From assembly GCA_017434775.1 (NCBI GenBank), contig JAFSGG010000069.1, positions 1 through 47,610 of the forward strand: a DNA stretch of 47,610 bases. The letters run 5' to 3'. The position numbers and the translations under genes were made by a program. The notes under the pieces are model-generated. The model ran no database searches. It had not been told where the DNA came from and saw nothing but the letters and a program-made list of their open reading frames with translations. Each line of letters opens with the position of its first letter. Position 1 is the first letter of the stretch. Positions 24,429 through 33,558 of this stretch are shown here, piece after piece. The stretch comes from Clostridia bacterium. Its GTDB lineage: Bacteria > Bacillota > Clostridia > Christensenellales > Aristaeellaceae.

Positions 24429-25844
24429 TCATTCTCCTTTGATGATTTCGCCGCGGAGCGTGGTTTTGCTGGCGGCGGTTATCTGAACGGGCACAATATG
24501 GCCGATCAAATCTTGTGTTCCCCGGAAGTTGACGGAAATATTCCGTTCGCTCTTGCCGGTAAGTTCGGTTTCATCCCGTCTGGCATGGCCGGAAACCAGA
24601 ACGTTTACTTTGGTGCCAATCAGGGATTGGAAAATTTCCTGAGTAATCTGATCCTGCTGATGAATCAGCTTTTCAATGCGGCGAGAGGCCACGTCCGGGT
24701 CAATCTGCCCCGGGAGGGTTGCAGCCTTTGTGCCAACCCGGGGGGAATAGATGAAAGTGAAAGCGCTGTCCCAGCGCACTTCATTGGAAAGAGCCAGGGT
24801 GTCTTCAAACTCTGTCTCCGTTTCGCCGGGGAAGGCAACAATCAGGTCTGTGGAAATGCCGATATCGGGAACGGCTGCGCGCAGCTTGCGCACACGGTCC
24901 AGATAAATTTCCCGGGTATAGCGGCGGTTCATCATGTCCAGAATGCGGTTGTTGCCGGACTGCACCGGCAGATGGAAATGATGGCAGAGGGCAGGGTTGA
25001 CAGCCATTTCTTCGATGAGTTCATCGGAAAGGTCCTTGGGATGGCTGGTCATGAAACGCACCCGGGGAATGCCTGTTTTTCCGATTTCATGCAGCAGCTG
25101 GGGGAAAGTGACGCCGAAGGAATTATCGTTGCCGTAGGAATTCACGTTCTGCCCCAGCAGCATGATTTCCTGAACGCCCTGCTTTTGCAGGTTTTCAATT
25201 TCCTTCAGGATATCTTTGGGGTTCCGGCTGCGTTCCCGGCCCCGGACATAAGGCACGATGCAGTAGGAACAGAAATTATTGCAGCCGTACATGATGGTCA
25301 CATAATTCTGGAAGCTGCTTTCGCGCTTGATGGGAAGCCCTTCAATAAGGGTGGATTGTTCTTCCGGCACGGCAATGACCCTTTGGCGTTTTTCAACAGC
25401 TTTCAGCAGAAATTCTGGCAGGCGGTGGATATTGCCGGTGCCAAAGGCTACGTCCACAAAGGGATAGCGGCGCAGCAGGGTTTCAGCCATGCCGGGCTCC
25501 TGCACCATGCAGCCGCAGATGCCGATGAGCAGATGAGGGCGCTGCTTTTTGATTTCCTTGAGCCATGTAACATTGCCCAGGGCTTTGCGTTCCGCATTAT
25601 CCCGGATGCAGCAGGTGTTATGCAGCACAAAATCCGCTTCTTCCTTGCAGGGAGCGGCGGTGAGCCCCATACGCTCCAGCGTGCCGGCCAGTTTTTCGGA
25701 ATCGTGAGCATTCATCTGGCAGCCGTAAGTGACGATGAAATAAGTCTGGGGTCGTTCGGCCAGGGCGGCGAATTGATCGGCATAGGCCATCTGGGCATCG
25801 ATTTCTGCCGGGGGAATGGGGAGGATCATATCGCGTTTATTCAT
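24429..25844 (-). CDS. miaB: tRNA-2-methylthio-N6-dimethylallyladenosine synthase
   Basis: MiaB is a radical-SAM enzyme that adds a methylthio group to the i6A37 made by MiaA. The 471-residue protein has the three cysteines for the auxiliary cluster (C42 in YGCQMNAHDSE, C78 in NTCCIRDNAE, C112 in GCM). The radical-SAM cluster motif is YGCNNFCSYC with C188, C192 and C195, followed by VPYVRGRERSR. A C-terminal TRAM domain binds tRNA (VSGHARRDETELTGKSE). The ATG at 25844 overlaps the RNase G stop as ATGA, so translation is coupled. Confidence 0.97.
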   Translation of the reverse strand: MNKRDMILPIPPAEIDAQMAYADQFAALAERPQTYFIVTYGCQMNAHDSEKLAGTLERMGLTAAPCKEEADFVLHNTCCIRDNAERKALGNVTWLKEIKKQRPHLLIGICGCMVQEPGMAETLLRRYPFVDVAFGTGNIHRLPEFLLKAVEKRQRVIAVPEEQSTLIEGLPIKRESSFQNYVTIMYGCNNFCSYCIVPYVRGRERSRNPKDILKEIENLQKQGVQEIMLLGQNVNSYGNDNSFGVTFPQLLHEIGKTGIPRVRFMTSHPKDLSDELIEEMAVNPALCHHFHLPVQSGNNRILDMMNRRYTREIYLDRVRKLRAAVPDIGISTDLIVAFPGETETEFEDTLALSNEVRWDSAFTFIYSPRVGTKAATLPGQIDPDVASRRIEKLIHQQDQITQEIFQSLIGTKVNVLVSGHARRDETELTGKSERNISVNFRGTQDLIGHIVPVQITAASKTTLRGEIIKGE

Positions 25845-26980
25845 AGAAATTCCTCTTTCAGCCCGGTGCCTTTGCAATGGGGGCAGGGCGAAGTGGTATG
25901 AAGAGCGGAGCCTGTTTTTTTGCGCGTCATTTCCATGAGCCCAAGGGACGTGAACCCATGAAGGACGGTCTTTGCGGTATCGGTGCTGCAGGCGTTCTGC
26001 ATGGCTTCAAGGACGGCTGCACGGCTTTCTTCGGTTTGCATGTCCACAAAATCGATGAGGATGATGCCGCCGATATTGCGAAGGCGAAGAAGCCTTGCAA
26101 TTTCTTTGGCAGCTTCCCGGTTCAGGGACAGGAAAGAGCTTTCCGTGCCGCCTTTTTTGCCAGTGAATTTACCGGAATTGACGTCAATCACCGTCATGGC
26201 TTCGGTGGGGTCGATGACCAGATAACCGCCGCAGGGCAGGTATACTTTCCGGCTCAGGGACTTTTCCAGCTTGCGCTGCACATTGGCAAGGGAAAAGGGA
26301 TGATCCGCATATTGCACCGGGCAGGAAACAGCAAAAGGAAATTCGGAAAGATTGGTGATAATCTTTTCAAAGCCGCCCTTTTCATCCCGGAGGATGCAGG
26401 AAATCAACGATTCCTTTTCCTCGATCAGGCAGGGTGCGCAAGCGGAGGCTGCCTTTTTGCAAAGAGCGTGCCACTTATCCAGCAATTTCTGCACTTCGGC
26501 TTTTATTTCGTCCGGCGGAGCAGCGGTGCTTTCCGTGCGCAGGATGAGGCCCATGTTTTCCGGGGCGATTTCTTTTCCGAGACTGCGCAGCCGTTCGACT
26601 TCTTCGGCGTCTGTGATGCGGCTGGATACGGCAATCTTATTTGAAAAAGGCGTCAGGATGGCATAGTGGCCGGCAATGGAAATATCCATGGTGCAGTAAG
26701 GCAGCTTCTCCCCGATAGGGGGCTTTTTCACCTGTACCAGAACGGGCTGGCCGGAAAGAGGCTTTTCTTTGCATTCACTGTAGGGCAAAAAACCATTCTG
26801 ATCCTTTGTCAGACGAACAAAAATGGCTTCCATGCCTTTCATGGCCCGGTCAGCTCTGGCCAGATAAATCTGTTCAGACTGTATTGCCGTTGATTCTTCC
26901 TGCCAGGAAAGCAGGGAAGCGCCATCCATCACGGCGCAGGAAAGCTTTCCGTTTTGTTGTTCCACATACAGCTGTTTCAT
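25841..26980 (-). CDS. rng: Ribonuclease E/G family protein (RNase G)
   Basis: RNase G cuts single-stranded RNA, including rRNA precursors and mRNA. The 379-residue protein is short, near the catalytic core alone. An S1-like segment is at about 30-105 (MEAIFVRLTKDQNGFLPYSE). The catalytic aspartates are in DPTEAMTVIDVNSGKF and GGIILIDFVDM, and the zinc-link CPHCKGTG is near the C-terminus. The family signature SLNREAAKEIARLLRLRNIGG is present. The ATG at 26980 shares its A with the previous stop (TGATG). It sits beside two radical-SAM-linked genes, an arrangement known in clostridia. Confidence 0.9.
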   Translation of the reverse strand: MKQLYVEQQNGKLSCAVMDGASLLSWQEESTAIQSEQIYLARADRAMKGMEAIFVRLTKDQNGFLPYSECKEKPLSGQPVLVQVKKPPIGEKLPYCTMDISIAGHYAILTPFSNKIAVSSRITDAEEVERLRSLGKEIAPENMGLILRTESTAAPPDEIKAEVQKLLDKWHALCKKAASACAPCLIEEKESLISCILRDEKGGFEKIITNLSEFPFAVSCPVQYADHPFSLANVQRKLEKSLSRKVYLPCGGYLVIDPTEAMTVIDVNSGKFTGKKGGTESSFLSLNREAAKEIARLLRLRNIGGIILIDFVDMQTEESRAAVLEAMQNACSTDTAKTVLHGFTSLGLMEMTRKKTGSALHTTSPCPHCKGTGLKEEFL

Positions 26981-27642
26981 CAAAGCATCTCCAGGGGCAT
27001 AAAGCCGGGCGCTTCGCCGCCAAGAAGCTGCAGGCGGGTAATGAGGGCAGCCGGGCGTTCCTGGCCGGCAAATTCAAACAGGCTCTGCAGGAACAGATCC
27101 GGCTTGCAGGTGGCCTTTTCGCACAGGGAAAGGGTCATATACAGGGTATTTCCTTCCAGCAGCGTTTCATGGATCATGGGACGGATATCGCAGGGCTTCA
27201 TGCCGGTTTTGGTTTTGCGGATGGCGGGAATTTCCGTCTGTGCCATGAAACGATGGAGTGTTTCAGAAAAGTTTTCGGGCAGGGATTCAAACTGCACGCT
27301 GTAAGTGGCGGCGGTGAGGGAAGCCATGGGCGCCGGGTGACGGTCATCGACTGAGCGGACAGCGATGCAGGGCAGATCTTTGGGCAAGGCAGCGGAAAGC
27401 ATTTTTTTAAAATCGCCTTCGCACACGCCTTTGGAAAGGGGTACTTCCATAATTTCACGTTTGCCGGGCATGCCGACAGAGAGAGGGGCAGCAAAATTCA
27501 ACAGAACATGGGGATTGAAGCCTTGAGAAAACGCAATGGGCAGGCCACTTCTGCGCAGAGCACGCTGCATGGCGCGCATCAGATCCAGATGGCCGATATG
27601 GCGGAGCCGTTCGCTTTTTTCAAAAATCACCAGCATTTTCAT
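26980..27642 (-). CDS. TIGR03936-family radical-SAM-linked protein (DUF2344)
   Basis: The 220-residue protein has no cysteine cluster motif of its own. The start (FEKSERLRHIGHLDLMRAMQRALRRSGLPIAFSQGFNPH) is diagnostic of the DUF2344/TIGR03936 family. This family is nearly always found next to or fused with the TIGR03960 radical-SAM protein, as here. The function is unestablished; work on related proteins points to RNA modification, which the RNase G and miaB neighbours would suit. The ATG at 27642 shares one base with the upstream stop (TGATG). Confidence 0.88.
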   Translation of the reverse strand: MKMLVIFEKSERLRHIGHLDLMRAMQRALRRSGLPIAFSQGFNPHVLLNFAAPLSVGMPGKREIMEVPLSKGVCEGDFKKMLSAALPKDLPCIAVRSVDDRHPAPMASLTAATYSVQFESLPENFSETLHRFMAQTEIPAIRKTKTGMKPCDIRPMIHETLLEGNTLYMTLSLCEKATCKPDLFLQSLFEFAGQERPAALITRLQLLGGEAPGFMPLEML

Positions 27643-29537
27643 CAGTCGAACACCTCCGCTCTATGGGGCTTGCCTTTCAGTGGCGGATTTTCCACAAAAT
27701 CGCACACATGCCATTTCTGCAGGCCGCAGCCGTTGCAGCCGTGGCGGCAATCGGGGGTGATGGCAGCCGCCTTGGCCTTTTCGTTTTCCTTCTTCAGGTA
27801 TTCCTGAGAAACGCCGGCGTCAATGAACTGCCAGGGAAGCAGTTCTTCATAAGGACGTTCACGATAGGCGTAGAAAGCCGGATCCAGATGGCATTTTTCA
27901 AAGGCTTCCAGCCATTTTTCATACTTGAAATGTTCGTTCCAGCCGTCCAGACGGCAGCCCAGTTTCCAGGCAGTATAAATTACATCGCCGATGCGGCGGT
28001 CGCCCCGGGCGATGCAGGCTTCCAGCATGGACAGATGGGATTCGTGCCATTTGAAATTGACGCACTTTTGCTTGAGGTACTGGCGTAGCGCCGCCTGCTT
28101 TTCATGGACGGTTTCGATGGTGTCCTGTGCCGCCCACTGGAAGGGGGTAAAGGGCTTGGGAACGAAGACGGAAGCGGAGCAGGTGACCATCACGCCCTTA
28201 GCCCACTTTTCTTTGGGCATGGCATAATAGGCGCGCACCACTTTCCGGGCCAGATCGCCGATGCCCTGCAAATCTTCATCCGTTTCGGTGGGCAAGCCCA
28301 TCATGAAATAGAGCTTCACACTGCTCCAGCCGCTTTCAAAAGCATCGGTTACGGCGCGGATCAAATCTTCTTCCGTAACGCCCTTGTTGATCACGTCCCT
28401 CAGGCGCTGGGTGCCGGCTTCGGGGGCCAGCGTCAGGCCGGATTTTTTCACCTTCTGGGTTTCTTCCAGCGATTGCTTGACGATATTATCAATGCGCATG
28501 GAGGGCAGGGATACACTGACCCGCTTTTCCTTATAGCGGTTCATCAGTTCGGAAATGAGCTGGGGCAGGCAGGTGAAATCCCCGGAAGAGAGAGAGGAAA
28601 GACTCATTTCCTCATAGCCGGTGGATTTTTGCAAAGCATCCGCCAGTTCCAGCAGCCTGTCCATGCTGCGTTCCCGCACCGGGCGGTACAGCATGCCGGC
28701 CTGGCAGAAACGGCAGCCCCTTGTGCAGCCGCGCATGATTTCCAGTACCATCCGGTCGTGGACGATTTCAGTATAGGGCACGGGGATGGAGGTGGGGTAG
28801 GAAGCGGCGGAAAGATCCTTCACCACGCGCTTTTTCACCACCGCCGGGGCAGCGGTATCGTTGGGCGTAAAGGAAGACAAGGTGCCGTCTTCGTTATAGG
28901 CGGCATCATACAGGACGGGCACGTATACGCCCTCCACTTTAGCCAGAGTGCGCAGAATATCCATCTTGGAAAGGCCCTGCTTTTTGCCGTCCCGGATGAC
29001 GTCGATCAGTTCGTGCATCACCTCTTCACCGTCGCCGATCATAAAGGCATCGATGAAGGGGGCCAGGGGCTCGGGGTTAAAGGCGCAGGGGCCGCCGGCC
29101 ACAATGATGGGGAAGATATCCTGGCGGTCTTTGGCATAAACGGGAATACGGCCCAGATCCAGCATTTCCAGGATGTTGGTGAAGCTCATTTCGTACTGCA
29201 GGGTGAAGCCCACGATATCAAAATGGTTCAGGGCATGCCGGCTTTCAAGGGAAAACAAAGGCACGTTTTTTTCGCGCATGAGATCCGCCATATCGGCGGC
29301 GGGCATGCAGATGCGCTCGCAAAGGGCATCCTCCCGTTCGTTGATGAGATGATAGAGGATTTTCATGCCCAGATGGCTCATGGCGATATCATAGGTATCC
29401 GGGAAGCAGAACGCGAAGGTGGCTTCGGCTTTGTCCCAGTCTTTTTCCACGGCGTTCATTTCCCCGCCGATATACCGGGCAGGCTTTTGTACCTGCTCAA
29501 GCAGCTTTTCCAGCTGCATCAATTCCTGTTTGTTCAA
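27642..29537 (-). CDS. TIGR03960-family B12-binding-like radical SAM protein
   Basis: The 631-residue protein has an N-terminal Rossmann-like B12-binding domain of the family (KPARYIGGEMNAV, FAFCFPDTYDIAMSHLGMKI). A radical-SAM domain has its cluster in CTRGCRFCQAG (C271, C275, C278), with MMGLPTETDEDL further on. The tail is cysteine-rich (CRHGCNGCGLQKWHVC), possibly an extra metal site. The reaction is unknown. The start is set at TTG 29537, eight bases after AAAGGGG; ATG 29519 with AGGA is the alternative. It is the first gene of the nine-gene operon ending at 17214. Confidence 0.88.
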   Translation of the reverse strand: MNKQELMQLEKLLEQVQKPARYIGGEMNAVEKDWDKAEATFAFCFPDTYDIAMSHLGMKILYHLINEREDALCERICMPAADMADLMREKNVPLFSLESRHALNHFDIVGFTLQYEMSFTNILEMLDLGRIPVYAKDRQDIFPIIVAGGPCAFNPEPLAPFIDAFMIGDGEEVMHELIDVIRDGKKQGLSKMDILRTLAKVEGVYVPVLYDAAYNEDGTLSSFTPNDTAAPAVVKKRVVKDLSAASYPTSIPVPYTEIVHDRMVLEIMRGCTRGCRFCQAGMLYRPVRERSMDRLLELADALQKSTGYEEMSLSSLSSGDFTCLPQLISELMNRYKEKRVSVSLPSMRIDNIVKQSLEETQKVKKSGLTLAPEAGTQRLRDVINKGVTEEDLIRAVTDAFESGWSSVKLYFMMGLPTETDEDLQGIGDLARKVVRAYYAMPKEKWAKGVMVTCSASVFVPKPFTPFQWAAQDTIETVHEKQAALRQYLKQKCVNFKWHESHLSMLEACIARGDRRIGDVIYTAWKLGCRLDGWNEHFKYEKWLEAFEKCHLDPAFYAYRERPYEELLPWQFIDAGVSQEYLKKENEKAKAAAITPDCRHGCNGCGLQKWHVCDFVENPPLKGKPHRAEVFD

Positions 29538-29579
29538 GCGGTTTACCCCTTTACAAAAATTCATATAAAACCAACTTAT

Positions 29580-29608
29580 ATGATAACACTTTCTGCGATT
29601 TTTGTCTA
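29580..29608 (-). promoter_or_regulatory. Promoter of the nine-gene minus-strand operon
   Basis: On the minus strand, TAGACA (29608-29603, 5 of 6) and TATCAT (29585-29580, 5 of 6) have a 17-base spacer. Initiation near 29573 gives a short leader to the TTG start at 29537. It is divergent from, and about 80 bases away from, the iscR promoter. Confidence 0.75.
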
Positions 29609-29685
29609 TGAAGAAAAGATGAAAAAAGCGAGAATTCTGCACAGAAAAAAATAAGAAAATTATTGAAATAGGAGAGGGTTTCGTA

Positions 29686-29714
29686 TTGACATTGACGGCA
29701 GGAAGTGCTATATT
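29686..29714 (+). promoter_or_regulatory. Promoter of the iscR-iscS-iscU operon
   Basis: TTGACA at 29686-29691 (perfect) and TATATT at 29709-29714 (5 of 6) are separated by 17 bases. Initiation is expected near 29721, at the left edge of the palindrome described next. Confidence 0.85.
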
Positions 29715-29720
29715 ATGACG

Positions 29721-29746
29721 GAAATCCGATGAAATTAGTCGGAATT
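29721..29746 (+). promoter_or_regulatory. Candidate IscR operator at the isc start point
   Basis: An imperfect palindrome, CCGAT (29726-29730) and GTCGG (29738-29742) around an A/T centre with AAAT and AATT flanks, overlaps the predicted start point. Its position fits autorepression by the Rrf2 regulator encoded right after it, and AGTCGG-type half sites are known for clostridial IscR proteins. This is an inference from symmetry and place. Confidence 0.55.
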
Positions 29747-29762
29747 GGAAGGAGGGAATGTT

Positions 29763-30182
29763 TTGAAGCTTTCAACCCGGGGTAAATATGGAGTGTACGC
29801 CATGATTTACCTGGCCCAGCATCAGGGAGAAGGCCCGCAGTCCCTCAAAGCCATTGCGGAGCTGGGGCTGCCAGATCAATATCTGGAGCAGCTTCTGGGC
29901 AACCTGAGAAGAGCCGGGCTGGTCACCACCGTCCGGGGGGCTCAGGGAGGCTATCAATTATCCCGTTCCGCCGATGCGATTACAGCCCGGCACATTATCG
30001 AGGCCATGGAAGGGCCGCTGAACCTGTCCGAATGCGTGGGGGAAGCGGGGCACACCTGTCCCAGAGGCGGCCAATGCACTGCCAGGGGCGTGTGGAGCTA
30101 CCTGACGGATGAAATCAATGGCATGCTGGACCGAATTACCCTCAGCGATATGCTAAACAACGATATCAAAGGAGATCGATGA
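29763..30182 (+). CDS. iscR: Rrf2-family regulator, IscR type
   Basis: The 139-residue protein opens MKLSTRGKYGVYAMIYLA, the classic Rrf2 start, and has a winged helix with LEQLLGNLRRAGLVTTVRGAQGGY. The cluster-binding loop has three cysteines (C91, C99, C105). It should sense iron-sulfur supply and repress the downstream genes when cluster-loaded. The start is TTG 29763, six bases after GGAGGG; the family start agrees, while the upstream in-frame TTG at 29745 has no site. iscS follows four bases past the stop. Confidence 0.92.
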   Translation: MKLSTRGKYGVYAMIYLAQHQGEGPQSLKAIAELGLPDQYLEQLLGNLRRAGLVTTVRGAQGGYQLSRSADAITARHIIEAMEGPLNLSECVGEAGHTCPRGGQCTARGVWSYLTDEINGMLDRITLSDMLNNDIKGDR

Positions 30183-30186
30183 CAAT

Positions 30187-31365
30187 ATGAACCGCATCTA
30201 TATGGATAATGCTGCCACCACGGCCATTTCCGCAGAAGCTCTGAACGCCATGCTGCCTTGCTTCGGGCAGGTGTTTGGCAACGCTTCCAGCATCCATTCC
30301 ACCGGACGGGACGCACGGAAAAAACTGGAGGAAGCCCGGCGTACGGTAGCCGGTTTGCTTGGTGCCAAGCCCAATGAAATCTATTTCACTTCCGGCGGTA
30401 CGGAAAGTGATAACTGGGCCATCAAGGGCGCTGCCTTTGCCAACCGCAATAAGGGCAACCACATCATCACCAGCCAGATTGAACACCATGCGGTATTGCA
30501 TACCTGCGAATGGTTGGAAAAGCAGGGCTTTGAAATCACCTACCTGCCGGTGGATGAATACGGCCTTGTGAACCCTCAGGATGTGGAAAAGGCTATCACG
30601 GATAAAACCATCCTCATTTCCATCATGGCGGCCAATAACGAAATCGGCACAGTGGAACCCATTGCCGAAATCGGCAAGATTGCCAAGGAACACAAGGTGC
30701 TGTTCCACTGCGATGCTGTGCAGGCTATCGGCGCCATTCATGTAAATGTGAACGACTGGAATGTGGACATGCTGAGTCTGTCCGGCCATAAGTTCCATGG
30801 CCCCAAGGGCGTGGGTGCCCTGTACATCCGCACCGGCTGCAAGGTGGAGCAGTTCATGCACGGCGGTGCTCAGGAAAGGGGCCGCAGAGCTACCACGGAA
30901 AACCTGCCCGGCATTGTGGGCCTGGCCGCTGCCATGGAAAAGGCTGTGACCAACATGGAAGAAAACGCCATCAAGACCATGTACCTGCGGGACAAGCTGA
31001 TTGACGGTATTTTGAATACCATTCCGCATACTCGTTTGAACGGACACCGGATGAAGCGGCTGCCCGGTAATGTGAACATTTCCGTACGGTTCATTGAAGG
31101 GGAAGCGTTGCTTTTGCGCCTGGATCTGGCTGGGATTGCCGCCTCTTCCGGCTCTGCCTGCACCAGTGGGTCGCTGGACCCCAGCCATGTGCTGCTGGCC
31201 ATTGGCCTGCCCCACGAAATTGCCCATGGCAGTCTGCGCCTGTCCCTTTCCGATAACAATACGGAAGAGGAAGTGGACGAAGTTTTGAAAGTGCTTCCCG
31301 AAATTGTTACAAGTTTACGGGCTATGAGCCCCCTTTATGAGCAGTTTATGCAGGAGGAGAAATAA
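30187..31365 (+). CDS. iscS: Cysteine desulfurase (NifS/IscS type)
   Basis: This PLP enzyme takes sulfur from cysteine and passes it to the IscU scaffold. The 392-residue protein has DNAATT at 7-12, HHAV, the PLP lysine K202 in SGHKFHGPKG, GGAQERGRRATTEN, and the active cysteine C325 in SSGSACTSG. The active-site loop is of the long class I type. AAAGGAG overlaps the iscR end, and iscU starts two bases past the stop, so the three are one operon. The local order is the iscR-nifS-nifU type of clostridia. Confidence 0.96.
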   Translation: MNRIYMDNAATTAISAEALNAMLPCFGQVFGNASSIHSTGRDARKKLEEARRTVAGLLGAKPNEIYFTSGGTESDNWAIKGAAFANRNKGNHIITSQIEHHAVLHTCEWLEKQGFEITYLPVDEYGLVNPQDVEKAITDKTILISIMAANNEIGTVEPIAEIGKIAKEHKVLFHCDAVQAIGAIHVNVNDWNVDMLSLSGHKFHGPKGVGALYIRTGCKVEQFMHGGAQERGRRATTENLPGIVGLAAAMEKAVTNMEENAIKTMYLRDKLIDGILNTIPHTRLNGHRMKRLPGNVNISVRFIEGEALLLRLDLAGIAASSGSACTSGSLDPSHVLLAIGLPHEIAHGSLRLSLSDNNTEEEVDEVLKVLPEIVTSLRAMSPLYEQFMQEEK

Positions 31366-31367
31366 CC

Positions 31368-31748
31368 ATGTACAGCGAAAAAGTAATGGACCACTTTTCC
31401 AATCCCCGGAATGTGGGTGAAATTGAGAATGCCGACGGTGTGGGCCTGGTGGGCAATGCCAAGTGCGGCGACATTATGAAGATGTACCTGAAAGTGGAAG
31501 ATGGCGTGATCGTGGACGTGAAGTTCAAGACCTTCGGCTGCGGCGCTGCCATTGCCACTTCCTCCATGGCCACGGAAATGGTAAAGGGGAAGACCTTGCA
31601 GGAAGCCCTGCAGCTGACCAACAAGGCGGTTGCGGAAGCGCTGGATGGGCTGCCCCCGGTGAAAATGCACTGCTCCCTGCTTGCGGAAGAAGCCATTCAC
31701 GCTGCCGTGGAAGACTATATGAAGAATCACCCGGAAGCAGTAAAGTAA
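31368..31748 (+). CDS. iscU: Iron-sulfur cluster scaffold (NifU/IscU N-terminal type)
   Basis: The 126-residue scaffold assembles clusters from IscS-derived sulfur. The three cysteines and the aspartate are in place: C33 and D35 in AKCGDIMK, C58 in FGCGAAIATSS, and C102 in KMHCSLLAEEA. It is the single-domain form and lacks the C-terminal NifU domain. AGGAGG lies just before the ATG. No HscA, HscB or ferredoxin gene follows, which is normal for clostridial isc operons. Confidence 0.96.
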   Translation: MYSEKVMDHFSNPRNVGEIENADGVGLVGNAKCGDIMKMYLKVEDGVIVDVKFKTFGCGAAIATSSMATEMVKGKTLQEALQLTNKAVAEALDGLPPVKMHCSLLAEEAIHAAVEDYMKNHPEAVK

Positions 31749-31776
31749 GGCTTTCTGCTCCGGGAAAAGGAGCAAT

Positions 31777-33558
31777 ATGGAACAGGAAGTACATGGAAAT
31801 ATTACGGGCATTCGGGAAACTCAGCTGGCAGAAATTGCCGCTATTTACGATTGCCCCTTTGATACGGACGAATTTGCGCCGCACGATCTCCTGACGGAGC
31901 TCGCGCGGCATTCGTGCGCTTTGAACAGAGAAATAGCCGTTTATGTGAGCCGGGACGGACAGGTGATGGATGTGACGGTGGGCGTTGGCAACAGCGTACC
32001 GCTGATGGATTTGCGCCTGCGACGGAACATGAAACGGCTTTCTTACATTCGCTGCATTCATACCCACCCCAATGGCAGCGCCCAGCTTTCGGATGTGGAT
32101 CTGGCGGCCCTGCGCAGCCTGATGCTGGATAGCATGTGTGCTGTTGGCGTGGATGAAAAGGGCCGGGTTACAGGGGTCAGCGCCGCTTTTTTGACGGAAA
32201 AGGAAAACGGTGTGAATGGAATTGCCCTGACGCCCGTTTATTCTATGAAGCGGATGCCCCAGGCTGAATGGATGCATGAAATTGAAATTGCGGAACGGGC
32301 CGTGATGCAGGGCACCGATGCCGATGAAACCGAGCAGCCGGAACGTGTAGTGCTGGTAGGCATTGATACCGAAAAATCTTTGGATGAACTGGGCGCTTTG
32401 GCAGAAACGGCCGGCGGTACGGTAGTGGCAAAATTTTTGCAGAAGCGGCAAAAGCCGGATTCCGTGACCTATGTGGGCAGCGGCAAGGCCGTGGAACTGC
32501 AATTGGACGCCCAGGCGCTGGAAGCGGACGTGGTGATTTTTGACGATGAGCTTTCCGGCGTACAGCTGAAAAATCTGGAAGAGATCATCGGCGTGAAAGT
32601 GCTGGACAGAACAGCCCTGATTCTGGACATCTTTGCCCAGCGTGCCAAAAGCGGCGAAGGGAAACTGCAGGTGCAATTGGCTCAGCTCAAATACCGCTCT
32701 TCCCGGCTCATCGGCCAGGGTCTGGTGCTGTCCCGTCTTGGCGGCGGGATCGGTACCCGGGGCCCCGGCGAAACCAAGCTGGAAATTGACCGGCGGCGCA
32801 TAAGGGAGCAGATTACGAACCTGCGCCGGGACCTGGATGCCCTGCAGAAGCAGCGGCAATTGCGCCGCAAGGCCCGGGAAAAGAATAAGATTCCCATCGT
32901 TTCGCTGGTGGGGTATACCAATACCGGTAAATCCACCCTGCTCAATAAGCTGACGGATGCCGGCGTGTATGCGGAAAATAAACTGTTTGCCACCCTGGAT
33001 GCGGTGAGCAAAAAGATTGCCCTGCCCGGCGGGACGGAATGTTTGCTGGTGGATACGGTTGGTTTTATCAGCAAATTGCCCCATGACCTGATCGAAGCTT
33101 TCAAATCCACTCTGGAAGAAGCGGCCCTTTCGGATCTGCTTGTGATTGTAAACGACGGTGCCAACGAGGATATGCTTTCTCAGCACAAAGTGGTGGAAGA
33201 AGTGCTTGCCCAGATCGGCGCCGATACCCAGCCGCGCTTGAATGTGATCAACAAATGCGACCGGATGGAACCGGATACCCGGGTGATTCCGGACCTGCCG
33301 GATGCCATTCGCATTTCCGCCAAGAACGGCACCAACCTGGAATCCCTTTTGAAAGAAATTGAAAAGCAATTGCAGGGGGATGAAAAGGAAATGACCCTGC
33401 TGGTTCCTTTTGACCAGTTTGCCGTGATCAATGAATTGCGGACAAAGGGCAAAATTCAGTCTGAAGAATATACCGACACCGGCTGCATGGTGCAGGTGCG
33501 GATGAAACCGGAATTTGCCGGGCAGATTCTGGCCCGATACGGAGATATGGTGCTATGA
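31777..33558 (+). CDS. hflX: GTPase HflX with an N-terminal JAMM-like domain
   Basis: HflX splits stalled or idle ribosomes. The 593-residue protein is about 170 longer than the core family. The HflX core starts near 190: SVTYVGSGK, the glycine-rich SRLGGGIGTRGPGETKLE (319-336), the P-loop GYTNTGKST (379-387), DTVGF, and the base motif NKCD. The N-terminal 180 residues contain HTHP-x6-S-x2-D (H95, H97, S105, D108) with E52 upstream, the pattern of JAMM/MPN+ metalloproteases. Such extensions appear in clostridial HflX. Whether it cleaves anything is unknown. The stop overlaps the next start (ATGA). Confidence 0.93.
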   Translation: MEQEVHGNITGIRETQLAEIAAIYDCPFDTDEFAPHDLLTELARHSCALNREIAVYVSRDGQVMDVTVGVGNSVPLMDLRLRRNMKRLSYIRCIHTHPNGSAQLSDVDLAALRSLMLDSMCAVGVDEKGRVTGVSAAFLTEKENGVNGIALTPVYSMKRMPQAEWMHEIEIAERAVMQGTDADETEQPERVVLVGIDTEKSLDELGALAETAGGTVVAKFLQKRQKPDSVTYVGSGKAVELQLDAQALEADVVIFDDELSGVQLKNLEEIIGVKVLDRTALILDIFAQRAKSGEGKLQVQLAQLKYRSSRLIGQGLVLSRLGGGIGTRGPGETKLEIDRRRIREQITNLRRDLDALQKQRQLRRKAREKNKIPIVSLVGYTNTGKSTLLNKLTDAGVYAENKLFATLDAVSKKIALPGGTECLLVDTVGFISKLPHDLIEAFKSTLEEAALSDLLVIVNDGANEDMLSQHKVVEEVLAQIGADTQPRLNVINKCDRMEPDTRVIPDLPDAIRISAKNGTNLESLLKEIEKQLQGDEKEMTLLVPFDQFAVINELRTKGKIQSEEYTDTGCMVQVRMKPEFAGQILARYGDMVL

